From Streptomyces sp. NBC_00154 (GTDB taxonomy: Bacteria; Actinomycetota; Actinomycetes; Streptomycetales; Streptomycetaceae), in NCBI RefSeq assembly GCF_026342835.1, contig NZ_JAPEMI010000002.1, forward strand, positions 1,364,001-1,428,000: 64,000 nt of DNA, read 5' to 3'. Under the pieces are notes generated by a model, which had not been told where the DNA came from, made no database searches, and saw nothing but the letters and a program-made list of their open reading frames with translations. Each line of letters begins with the position of its first letter. The first letter of the stretch is position 1. A program made the position numbers and the translations under genes. Positions 46,023-53,651 of the stretch are shown in pieces.

Positions 46023-47879
46023 TCACAGATACGGCCGCTGCGCCCGCTTGGCGGTCTCGTACGAGGCGTGTGCCTGCCGGGTGGAGTCCAGCTCCGCGAC
46101 CTCCGCCACCGGCACGTCCCACCAGGCGGAGCTCGGCGGACCGGGGCTGAGATGGTCCGTGGTGACATGCACGACCGTCGTGCGGTCGTCGGCCCTGGCC
46201 TCCAACAGCGCCGCACGGAACTCGGGAACGCTGCCCGCGCTCAGCACCCGCGCGCCCAGGCTCGCCGCGTTCGCCGCCAGATCCACCGGCAGCACGCCGC
46301 CGTCCAGCCGCCCGGTCTTCTCGTCGCGGAAGCGGTAGCGGGTGCCGAAGCGCTGCGAGCCGAGGGACTCCGACAGCGCGCCGATCGAGGCGAAACCGCC
46401 GTTGTCGACCAGCACCACCGTCAGCTTCAGCCCCTCCGAGACGGCGGTGACCAGCTCCTGGCACATCATCAGATACGAGCCGTCGCCGACCAGCACCACC
46501 ACCTCGCGGTCGGGGGCGGCCAGCTTGGCGCCGACCCCGGCGGCGATCTCGTAACCCATGCAGGAGTACGCGTACTCCACGTGGTACGCCTTCGGATCGC
46601 GCGCCCGCCACAGCGCCTGCAGATCGCCCGGCATCGAGCCGGCCGCGTTGATCACCACGTCCCGGTCGTCGAGGAGTTCGTTCAGCGCGCCCAGGATCTC
46701 GGTCTGCGCGGGCAGCGGGCCGTGGCCCAGGTGGTAGGCGTGGTCGGTGGCCCGCCGCCAGTCGGCGGCCAGCTCCCGCACGCGGGCCCGGTACGCCTCG
46801 TCCGTGCGCCAGTCCGCCAGCTTGCGGGTCAGCGCCTCCAGGCCCGCCCGGGCGTCGGCCACCAGGGGTTCGGCGGCGTGCTTGACGGCGTCGAGCCGGG
46901 CCACGTTGAGGTTGACGAACCGCACCTGCGGGTAGGCGAAGACCGTCCGGCTGGCGGTGGTGAAGTCGCTGTAGCGGGTGCCGATGCCGAGGACCACGTC
47001 CGCCTCGGCGGCCAGCGCGTTGGCGGCGCTGGTGCCGGTCGAGCCGAGGCCGCCCACCGCGCACGGGTGGTCCCACGGGATCGCGCCCTTGCCGGCGTGC
47101 GTGTCCGCCACCGGGATGCCCGTCGCCTCGGCGAACTCCCGCAACTGCGGCCACGCCTGCGCGTACACCACACCGCCGCCCGCGACGATCAGCGGCCGCT
47201 CGGCCTGCCGGAGCAGCGCCACCGCGCGCGTCAGCGCGTCGGGTTCGGGCTGCGGCCGGCCCACGTGCCAGACCCGGCGGCGGAAGAAGTCCTCCGGCCA
47301 GTCGAAGGCCTCCGTCTGCACGTCCTGCGGCAGGCACAGCGTAACCGCGCCGGTCTCCACCGGGTCGGTGAGCACCCGCATCGCGGCCAGGGCGGCCGGG
47401 ATCAGCTGCTCGGGGCGCTCGATCCGGTCGAAGTACTTCGACACCGGCCGCAGCGCGTCGTTCACCGAGACATCGCCCTGGCGCGGATCCTCCAGCTGCT
47501 GCAGCACGGGGTCGGCGACGCGGGTGGCGAAGGTGTCGCCGGGCAGCAGCAACACCGGCAGCCGGTTGACGGTGGCCAGCGCGGCGCCGGTGACCATGTT
47601 GGTGGCGCCGGGACCGATGGAGGAGGTGCAGGCGTAGGTCGCCAGCCGGTCGTTCATCTTGGCGTAGGCGGCGGCGGTGTGCACCATCGCCTGCTCGTTG
47701 CGGGCGAGGAAGTACGGCAGCTCGTCGGGGTACTGCAGCAGCGCCTGCCCGATCCCCGCCACGTTGCCGTGGCCGAAGATCCCCCACACGCCGTCGATCA
47801 GCCGCCGCTCACGACCGTCGCGCTCGCTGAACTGGTTCGCCAGGAAGCGCACCAGTGCCTGGCCGGTGGTCAGTCTCAT
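46023..47879 (-). CDS. iolD: 3D-(3,5/4)-trihydroxycyclohexane-1,2-dione hydrolase
   Basis: A 618-residue thiamine-diphosphate enzyme that opens the inositol-derived ring. The N-terminal Pyr domain shows IFGHGNVAGIGQALLQ and the cofactor-activating Glu region (LPYFLARNEQAMVHTA, about residue 60). The PP domain carries GDGSYLMMCQELVTAVSEG, then LKLTVVLVDNGGF, the GDG-x(~25)-N cofactor motif, near residues 480-515. Length and the segment DLQALWRARDPKAYHVEYAYSCMGYEIAAG are typical of IolD. ATG 47879 overlaps the iolB stop by 4 nt (ATGA), implying coupled translation; the following mmsA remnant starts 33 bp after its stop. Confidence 0.95.
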   Translation of the reverse strand: MRLTTGQALVRFLANQFSERDGRERRLIDGVWGIFGHGNVAGIGQALLQYPDELPYFLARNEQAMVHTAAAYAKMNDRLATYACTSSIGPGATNMVTGAALATVNRLPVLLLPGDTFATRVADPVLQQLEDPRQGDVSVNDALRPVSKYFDRIERPEQLIPAALAAMRVLTDPVETGAVTLCLPQDVQTEAFDWPEDFFRRRVWHVGRPQPEPDALTRAVALLRQAERPLIVAGGGVVYAQAWPQLREFAEATGIPVADTHAGKGAIPWDHPCAVGGLGSTGTSAANALAAEADVVLGIGTRYSDFTTASRTVFAYPQVRFVNLNVARLDAVKHAAEPLVADARAGLEALTRKLADWRTDEAYRARVRELAADWRRATDHAYHLGHGPLPAQTEILGALNELLDDRDVVINAAGSMPGDLQALWRARDPKAYHVEYAYSCMGYEIAAGVGAKLAAPDREVVVLVGDGSYLMMCQELVTAVSEGLKLTVVLVDNGGFASIGALSESLGSQRFGTRYRFRDEKTGRLDGGVLPVDLAANAASLGARVLSAGSVPEFRAALLEARADDRTTVVHVTTDHLSPGPPSSAWWDVPVAEVAELDSTRQAHASYETAKRAQRPYL

Positions 47880-48736
47880 CTCGTCGTCCCTCCGAACGGC
47901 AGCCGCGGATCGGTGGGCTGGTCCTCCCAGGTGGTACGGATCCAGCCGTGCGCCGGGTCGTCGCAGATCAGCCAGGCGCGTTCGGGGCCGGGCCCCGCCA
48001 TCACGTTGAGGTAGAACAGGTCGTAGCCGGGCACAGCCATGGACGGCCCGTGCCAGCCGTGCGGAATCAGCACCGTGTCGCCGCTGCGCACCTCCTGGAG
48101 CACGTCGACGGGCCGCTCGGGGGAGCCGTACACCCGCTGATAGGCCAGGCCCCCGTCCGCCACCTCGAAGTAGTAGATCTCCTCGAGCTCGCTCTCCTCG
48201 CCCGGCCGCGCCTCGTCGTGCTTGTGCGGCGGGTACGACGACCAGTTGCCGCCCGGCGTCAGCACCTCGCACACCAGCAGCCGGTCGGCGTCGAAGGTCT
48301 GCGGCAGGCAGTAGTTGTGGACCTGCCTGCTGCAGCTGCCGGCCCCGCGCAGTTCCACGGGCACCTCCTCCGCCGGGCCGTAACGCACCGGGAGGCGCCG
48401 CTCGCAGCGGGCGGAGGGTAGCGCGAAGCGGCCGCCGTTGCGGCTGGTCACGCGGGCCTCGCCGTCCCGGGGCAGGTATAGGAAGTCGGTGGGAGCGCCG
48501 AACACGCCGTCGCGCCCCTTCAGTTCGTACGACGCGCCGTCGACGGTCACCGTGCAGCCGCCGGACAGGGGCAGCACCAGATGCTCCGCGTCACCGGTGC
48601 CGAAGACGTGCTCCTGGCCCGGCGCCAGTTGAAGGATCCGCAGGCCCGAGTAGCCCCACCCCGCCGACTTCGGCGTGATCACCGTCCGGTACGGCCCGGA
48701 GGCCGCGGTATCCGCTTGCAGATATTTCGTGCTCAC
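47876..48736 (-). CDS. iolB: 5-Deoxy-glucuronate isomerase
   Basis: A 286-residue bicupin that converts 5-deoxy-D-glucuronate to 2-deoxy-5-keto-gluconate. The first cupin shows EHLVLPLSGGCTVTVDGASYELKGRDGVFGAPTDFLYLPRD. The second carries the metal site in NWSSYPPHKHDE and ESELEEIYYFEV (His-His-Glu), and later IPHGWHGPSMAVPGYDLFYLNVMAGP. These are diagnostic for IolB. GTG 48736 overlaps the stop of the aldolase gene (GTGA), and its own stop overlaps the iolD ATG. It sits mid-operon. Confidence 0.95.
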   Translation of the reverse strand: MSTKYLQADTAASGPYRTVITPKSAGWGYSGLRILQLAPGQEHVFGTGDAEHLVLPLSGGCTVTVDGASYELKGRDGVFGAPTDFLYLPRDGEARVTSRNGGRFALPSARCERRLPVRYGPAEEVPVELRGAGSCSRQVHNYCLPQTFDADRLLVCEVLTPGGNWSSYPPHKHDEARPGEESELEEIYYFEVADGGLAYQRVYGSPERPVDVLQEVRSGDTVLIPHGWHGPSMAVPGYDLFYLNVMAGPGPERAWLICDDPAHGWIRTTWEDQPTDPRLPFGGTTR

Positions 48737-49614
48737 AGCAGCCCCACCGCCCTGTCCACCGCTCCCGCCACATCGCCGTCCGCCGGATAGAGCAGCGAAC
48801 GGCCCACCACCAACCCCTGCACCCCGGGCAGCCGCAGCGCCCGCCACCACTTGGCGCGCGCCACCCGCTCCCCATCTGCGTCGCCCGGATCGCCGCCGAG
48901 CAGCAGCACCGGCAGGGTGGTCGCAGCCAGTACCCGCTCCATGTCGTCGACCACCGGCAGCTTCAGCCATGTGTAGGCGCTGCGCCGGCCGAGACCGGAA
49001 GCAATGGCCACCGAGCGGACGACCGCGTCGGGCGACAGGTCGTTGCGCACCCGGCCGTCCTCCCAGTGGGACAGGAACGGCTCCACCATGGCCAGCAGCC
49101 GCCGCTCGGCCAGCTCGTCGACTGCCCGGGCCGAGTTCTGCAGCACGCCGGCGGTGGCCGGATCGTCGAGGGCGACGCGAGTGAGCATCTTGCCGCCGTC
49201 GAAGCGGAGTTCGGCGATGGTGTGCGCGTCGTAGCCGGTGAACCGGTCGTCGATCTCGAAGACCGAGCCGGCCAGTCCGCCCCGGTTCATCGACCCGAAC
49301 ACGCACTTGTCGTCCAGTACCCCGAGCAGCAGCAGGTCCTCCAGGATGTCGGCGGTGCCCAGCACCCCCGTCACCCCGGGCCGCTCCAGTGCGACGCACA
49401 GCCGCCGCAGCAGCTCGGCACGGTCCGCCATGGCCAGCGCGTCGCCGCCCACCGCCGTCGCCCCGCGGGCCGGATGGTCGGCGGCGATGACCATTGCCCG
49501 CCCGGTGTCTCCCAGCGGGGACTTGGCCCGCCTCCGGGCCGCGGCCGCCGTGGCCACCGCCTCCGGATCCCGCACCCGCAGCGAGGTCAGCTCCCGGATC
49601 CGCCCCCTCACCAT
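48733..49614 (-). CDS. Inositol-operon class I aldolase-like protein (Cgl0159 type)
   Basis: A 293-residue (beta/alpha)8 protein of the DeoC/LacD-like aldolase group that recurs in actinobacterial iol operons. Visible strands are GRAMVIAADHPARG, GVLGTADILEDLLLLG, SYTWLK-like SAYTWLKLPVVDD (candidate Schiff-base Lys) and LPVLLLGGDPGDADG, with C-terminal GVQGLVVGRSLLYP at the phosphate-binding end. It probably cleaves 2-deoxy-5-keto-gluconate-6-phosphate to dihydroxyacetone phosphate and malonate semialdehyde (IolJ role), since no other aldolase is present. Start ATG 49614 overlaps the iolC stop by 7 nt. Confidence 0.85.
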   Translation of the reverse strand: MVRGRIRELTSLRVRDPEAVATAAAARRRAKSPLGDTGRAMVIAADHPARGATAVGGDALAMADRAELLRRLCVALERPGVTGVLGTADILEDLLLLGVLDDKCVFGSMNRGGLAGSVFEIDDRFTGYDAHTIAELRFDGGKMLTRVALDDPATAGVLQNSARAVDELAERRLLAMVEPFLSHWEDGRVRNDLSPDAVVRSVAIASGLGRRSAYTWLKLPVVDDMERVLAATTLPVLLLGGDPGDADGERVARAKWWRALRLPGVQGLVVGRSLLYPADGDVAGAVDRAVGLL

Positions 49615-50552
49615 GTGCCGGCCGCCTTCAGCCGCTCCGCGACCTCGGTCTCGGTGGGCATGGCGTCCGAGCAGGCGAGCTGTCCGGCCACATGGGCGCC
49701 GGCCGCGTTGGCGAACGCGATGATGTGGTCCAGTTCCCAGCCGGCCAGTAGGCCGTGCACCAGCGCACCGCCGAACGCGTCGCCGGCACCGAGGCCGTTG
49801 ACCACATCCACCGGCACCGGCGGCTGCTCCACCGCGGTGCCGTCCCGATGCACGGCCAGCACACCGCGCGGTCCCTGCTTGACGACGGCCAGCTCCACGC
49901 CCGTGGCCAGCAGCGCTCGGGCCGCGGCATACGGGTCCCGCTCGCCGGTGGCGACCTCGCACTCGTCGATGTTGCCGACGGCGACGGTCGCGTGCGCCAG
50001 GGCCTCCTCGTACCAGGCCCGGGGCGGGGTGGTCCAGAACATCGGGCGCCAGTCCAGGTCGAAGACCGTGTGCGCCCTCCGCCCGCGCGCCCGCAGTGCG
50101 GCCAGAGTGGCGGCTCGGCTCGGCTCCTCGCACAGCCCGGTGCCGGTCATCCAGAACACCCTTGCCGAGCGGATCGCGTCCAGGTCCAGCTCCTCGGGCG
50201 TGATGTCCAGATCCGGAGCCTTGGGGAAGCGGTAGAAGTACAGCGGGAAGTGGTCCGGAGGGAAGATCTCGCAGAACGTCACCGGCGTCGGCAGCCCCGG
50301 GGAGACGCCCACATGGGCGGTGTCCACGCCGTAGCCCGTGAGGGCCGCGCGGACGAACTCGCCGAAGGGGTCCGCCCCCGTCTTCGTGACGACGGCGGCG
50401 GCGCGCCCGTAGCGGGCCGCCGCCACGGCGACGTTCGTCGGGCTGCCGCCGAGGTAGTTGGCGAACGAGGTGACCTCCGCCAGGCCGACGCCGCTCTGCA
50501 GCGGGTAGATGTCCACGCCGCCCCGCCCCATCGTCAGCACATCCAGTGCCAT
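49608..50552 (-). CDS. iolC: 5-Dehydro-2-deoxygluconokinase
   Basis: A 314-residue PfkB-family kinase that phosphorylates 2-deoxy-5-keto-gluconate. The N-terminal segment LTMGRGGVDIYPLQSGVGL and ANYLGGSPTNVAVAAARYG is typical of IolC, and the C-terminal catalytic signature is DVVNGLGAGDAFGGALVHG. FPPDHFPLYFYRFPKAPDLDI is the IolC-specific lid region. It is first gene of the minus-strand inositol operon; AGGAGG (on its strand) precedes the ATG. A LacI-type operator lies 14-32 bp upstream of the start codon. Confidence 0.93.
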   Translation of the reverse strand: MALDVLTMGRGGVDIYPLQSGVGLAEVTSFANYLGGSPTNVAVAAARYGRAAAVVTKTGADPFGEFVRAALTGYGVDTAHVGVSPGLPTPVTFCEIFPPDHFPLYFYRFPKAPDLDITPEELDLDAIRSARVFWMTGTGLCEEPSRAATLAALRARGRRAHTVFDLDWRPMFWTTPPRAWYEEALAHATVAVGNIDECEVATGERDPYAAARALLATGVELAVVKQGPRGVLAVHRDGTAVEQPPVPVDVVNGLGAGDAFGGALVHGLLAGWELDHIIAFANAAGAHVAGQLACSDAMPTETEVAERLKAAGTW

Positions 50553-50565
50553 GAAACCCTCCTGT

Positions 50566-50625
50566 CGCGCTCTACTAGAGCGCGCTAGATGCGAGTACCA
50601 TGATCCCGTAGCGCCGGGATGTCAA
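50566..50625 (-). promoter_or_regulatory. iol operon promoter and LacI-type operator
   Basis: CGCGCTCT (50566-50573) and AGAGCGCG (50577-50584) form an 8-bp inverted repeat with a 3-bp spacer. Upstream (leftward reading), TTGACA at 50625-50620 is a consensus -35, with a weak -10 around TGGTAC (50600-50595). The operator lies just after the expected start, fitting repression by the divergently encoded LacI protein. Confidence 0.7.
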
Positions 50626-50733
50626 GAGTGCGGGCGGCGGCCGGACGAGGAAGTGCGTTCCCGCGCGGGAGCAGACGCGAAGGACCGCACCGTCAGGACG
50701 ACGGCCAGAGCGCGACAGGACAGGAGCGAAGCG

Positions 50734-51753
50734 TTGGCAGGAACCGACCAGAAGCGCCCCACCATGGTGGATGTGGCCGCCCGGGCGGGTGTCTCGCGCG
50801 CCCTGGTCTCCCTGGTCTTCCGCAACCGGCCGGGCGCCAGCGAGCAGACCCGGCAGCGCGTCCTGCGGGCAGCCGACGAGCTGGGCTACCAGCCGGACAG
50901 CGCCGCCCGGCTGCTGGCCCGCGGCCGCAGCCGCACCATCGGCGTGCTGCTGACCCTGCACCATCCCTTCCATGCCGACCTGGTCGAGGCGATCTACCCG
51001 GAGGCGGAGCGCCTGGAGTACGACGTGCTGCTGTCGGCCCGCGCCCCGGGGCGCGACGAGCGCACGGCCGCCGAGGCGCTGCTCAGCCACCGCTGCGAGG
51101 CGTTGATCCTGCTCGGTCCCGAATCGGACGCCGCCTTCCTCGGCGAACTGGCGCGGCGCAGCTCCGCCCTGGTCGTGGTGGGCGCGGACGTGCCGGGCAG
51201 CGGCGCGGACAGCGTCCGTACGGCGGAGGGCAAGGGCGTACGCCAGGTCATCGACCACTTCGTCACCCTCGGCCACCGCCGTATCGCCCATATCGACGGC
51301 GGCCGGGGCGCCGGCTCCGCGGAGCGCCGCCGCGCCTATCGTGCCGCGATGCGTCGTCACGGCCTGGCCGACGAGATCCGGGTCATTCCCGGCGGACATA
51401 CCGAGGAGGCGGGCATCGCCGCCGGGCGACTGCTGGCCATGGAGGACGCCCGACCCACCGCGGTTCTCGCGGCCAACGACCGCTGCGCCGTCGGCCTGCT
51501 GCACAGCCTCGCAGGCGCGGGGCTGGAGGTGCCGGGGGACATCTCGGTCGCGGGTTTCGACGACAGCTACCTCTCCCATCTGTCGCACATCGACCTGACC
51601 ACGGTCCGCCAGGACGCCGCGGCTCAGGCCGCGCAGGCGGTCAGCTTCGCGGTGGAGCGGCTGGAGGACGCGGCGTCGGAGCCGCCGCGCGAACTGGTGC
51701 TGGAACCGCGGCTGATGGTGCGCGGGACGACGGGGCCGCCGCCGGGGGCGTGA
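50734..51753 (+). CDS. LacI-family repressor, probable regulator of the inositol operon
   Basis: A 339-residue LacI/GalR regulator. The helix-turn-helix is MVDVAARAGVSRALVSLVFR, followed by the hinge YQPDSAARLLARGRSRTIGV (about residues 11-66). The periplasmic-binding-like sensor shows HRRIAHIDGGRGAGSAERRRAY, TAVLAANDRCAVGLLHSL and DISVAGFDDSYLSHL. It is placed back-to-back with iolC and the operator, so inositol or an early intermediate is the likely inducer. A rare TTG start at 50734 is preferred: AGGAGC lies 6 nt upstream and it gives the usual LacI N-terminus. Confidence 0.88.
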   Translation: MAGTDQKRPTMVDVAARAGVSRALVSLVFRNRPGASEQTRQRVLRAADELGYQPDSAARLLARGRSRTIGVLLTLHHPFHADLVEAIYPEAERLEYDVLLSARAPGRDERTAAEALLSHRCEALILLGPESDAAFLGELARRSSALVVVGADVPGSGADSVRTAEGKGVRQVIDHFVTLGHRRIAHIDGGRGAGSAERRRAYRAAMRRHGLADEIRVIPGGHTEEAGIAAGRLLAMEDARPTAVLAANDRCAVGLLHSLAGAGLEVPGDISVAGFDDSYLSHLSHIDLTTVRQDAAAQAAQAVSFAVERLEDAASEPPRELVLEPRLMVRGTTGPPPGA

Positions 51754-51952
51754 GGAATGGTCTCCCGTCGCACAGCCACACCCCGCCGGCGTGCGGAGAC
51801 GCGGCAGGCGGTGGCGTGGGGGGTGGACGGCACTAGCTAGACGGGCTGGGCGCCGCCGACCCGAGGTTCGCAAGCTTCTCAGGATGGTGGAGAGCTCCAG
51901 GGTATCGAAGTCGTCGCCGGTGAGGTCGTCCTCGATCGCATCGGCGGAGGGG

Positions 51953-53278
51953 CTATGTCGGCAGGGGCGTGCGCAGGGCGAGGATGGCCATGTCGTCGTG
52001 GCCGTCGCTGGGGTGGTGGTCGACAAGGGCCTGGCAGAGGTCGTTGTGGGACAGGCCGCCGTGGGTGGCCGCGGCTCGGGCGAGGGCGTCGAGGCCGGCG
52101 TCGATGGGGCGCTGGGGGTGCTCGACCAGTCCGTCGGTGAAGAAGACCACGGTGGAGCCGGCGGAGAGTGGGTGGGTGTGGTCAGAGCGGGGTTGGTCGG
52201 CGTCCACTCCGAGAGGGAGCCCGGGATCGACATGCAAGTATTTCGGCCGCTGACCGGGGGTGATGAGCAGGGGCGGGAGATGGCCTGCGCTGCTCCAGCG
52301 CAGGGTCCAGGCGGAGCCTTCGGGTTCGATGCGGGCCAGGCAGGCGGTGGTGAGGGGGTTGTTGGTGATGGCGTGCAGAGTGCGGTCAAGCTGCGTGAGG
52401 ACTGCGCTGGGCGGGGTGCGGCGGTCGTAGACAAGGGCGCGCAGCATGTTCCGGGTCTGGGCCATGGCTGCCGCAGCATTCAGGTCATGGCCGCAGACAT
52501 CGCCGATGACGGCTGCGCATGCCCGGTCCGGGAGCAGAAAGGCGTCGTACCAGTCACCGCCGACCCGTGCCGGGGTGGTCGCCGGCCGATAGACGGCGGC
52601 GCCCTCATACGGTCGCAGGTCGGGCAGCGTCGGCAGCAGCAGACGCTGGAACAGCTCACTGCCTGCTCGGGCATGCTCGAACAGGCGCGCGTTTTCGATG
52701 GCCACTCCGGCGGCCCCGGCAAGTGCAACGACGATGTCCTCGTCGTACGCATCGAAGGGCTCCCCGTCACGCCGGTCGGCCAAGTAAAGGTCCCCGTAGA
52801 CCTCGCCCCGGACGCTGATCGCTACCCCGAGGAAGCTGCACATCGGCGGGTGACCGGGCGGGAACCCCGCGGAATGCGGATGGGAGGAAATCTCCTGGAC
52901 CCGGAGCGGTTCGGGACGGCGGATCAGGGTCCCGAGCAGACCTCGCCCGCGCGGAAAATCGATACCGCCGAGGGCAGCCCGTTCCTGCTCGCTCAGCCCC
53001 ACGGGGATGAAGTGCGCCAGGCCCGTGCCCTGCTCATCGAGGACGCCCAGCGCACCATAGCGGGCCTGGACCAGGTCCATGGCAGCCGTGACGATCCGCT
53101 CCAGCACCACTGGCAGCTCCAACTCCCGACTGACTGCCATGACCGCGTCCAGCAGCGCCTGCAACCGGTCCTTGGTCCGGGCCAGCCCCTGGAGCTGCGC
53201 TGAGATCTGGTCGAGCTGGTGGTCCAGGAAGTCATGTAGGCCAGCGATGTTCGAAGGTTGCGGTTGGTTACGTTCCAT
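51953..53278 (-). CDS. GAF-domain PP2C-type (SpoIIE-like) protein phosphatase
   Basis: A 441-residue cytoplasmic sensor phosphatase. Residues ~10-50 are a coiled helix. A GAF domain (about 55-200) shows LVQARYGALGVLDEQGTGLAHFIPVG and FLGVAISVRGEVYGDLYLADRR. The C-terminal PP2C/SpoIIE domain (about 225-440) shows the metal-binding GGDWYDAFLL, VIGDVCGHDLNAAAAMAQTR and DGHDDMAILALR. In Streptomyces such proteins act on anti-anti-sigma factors in partner-switching pathways; no partner gene is adjacent. ATG 53278 starts the conserved helix. It converges with the LacI gene. Confidence 0.9.
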   Translation of the reverse strand: MERNQPQPSNIAGLHDFLDHQLDQISAQLQGLARTKDRLQALLDAVMAVSRELELPVVLERIVTAAMDLVQARYGALGVLDEQGTGLAHFIPVGLSEQERAALGGIDFPRGRGLLGTLIRRPEPLRVQEISSHPHSAGFPPGHPPMCSFLGVAISVRGEVYGDLYLADRRDGEPFDAYDEDIVVALAGAAGVAIENARLFEHARAGSELFQRLLLPTLPDLRPYEGAAVYRPATTPARVGGDWYDAFLLPDRACAAVIGDVCGHDLNAAAAMAQTRNMLRALVYDRRTPPSAVLTQLDRTLHAITNNPLTTACLARIEPEGSAWTLRWSSAGHLPPLLITPGQRPKYLHVDPGLPLGVDADQPRSDHTHPLSAGSTVVFFTDGLVEHPQRPIDAGLDALARAAATHGGLSHNDLCQALVDHHPSDGHDDMAILALRTPLPT

Positions 53279-53507
53279 GGGTTCTCCCGATGCCGCCGCA
53301 CAAGCCGTCCTACCTGGCGGGCGTGCATAACTCACCCTCACTCACCGGTATGGGGGTCCCACACAGGTCACACCGCTCGGGCTGAGCCTGTCCCGGGCCG
53401 CCAATAGTCGGCTCGCTGTCGGTCGTCCCTCCTGTCTATCGCCCCGAGTCGGCCACCGCCCCCCGACGCTCCGGGTTCAGAAAGAGCTTCTGACGGAGGA
53501 GCCCGCA

Positions 53508-53651
53508 GTGTCCGTGTACCCGCCTGCCGAGCCGAAGCAGCCCCACGAGGCGCCGGGAGATGTCGGTGAGAACCGAGAGCATCGTGTCGGCGTGTTGGTG
53601 ATCAGCGGCATAGTGCGAGCCGTGGGTCTGAGAGTGGAGTTGGTGCTGTGA
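53508..53651 (+). CDS. Small 47-residue peptide gene coupled to the MFS gene
   Basis: GTG 53508 has an ideal ribosome site GGAGGAG (53495-53501) 6 nt upstream. The frame codes for 47 residues (VSVYPPAEPKQPHEAPGDVG..., ending in a hydrophobic GVLVISGIVRAVGLRVELVL). Its stop codon overlaps the MFS start codon (GTGA). The MFS gene itself has only a weak ribosome site, so this peptide may drive its translation as a leader. No family recognised. The rest of the 53279-53507 gap shows nothing. Confidence 0.6.
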   Translation: MSVYPPAEPKQPHEAPGDVGENREHRVGVLVISGIVRAVGLRVELVL

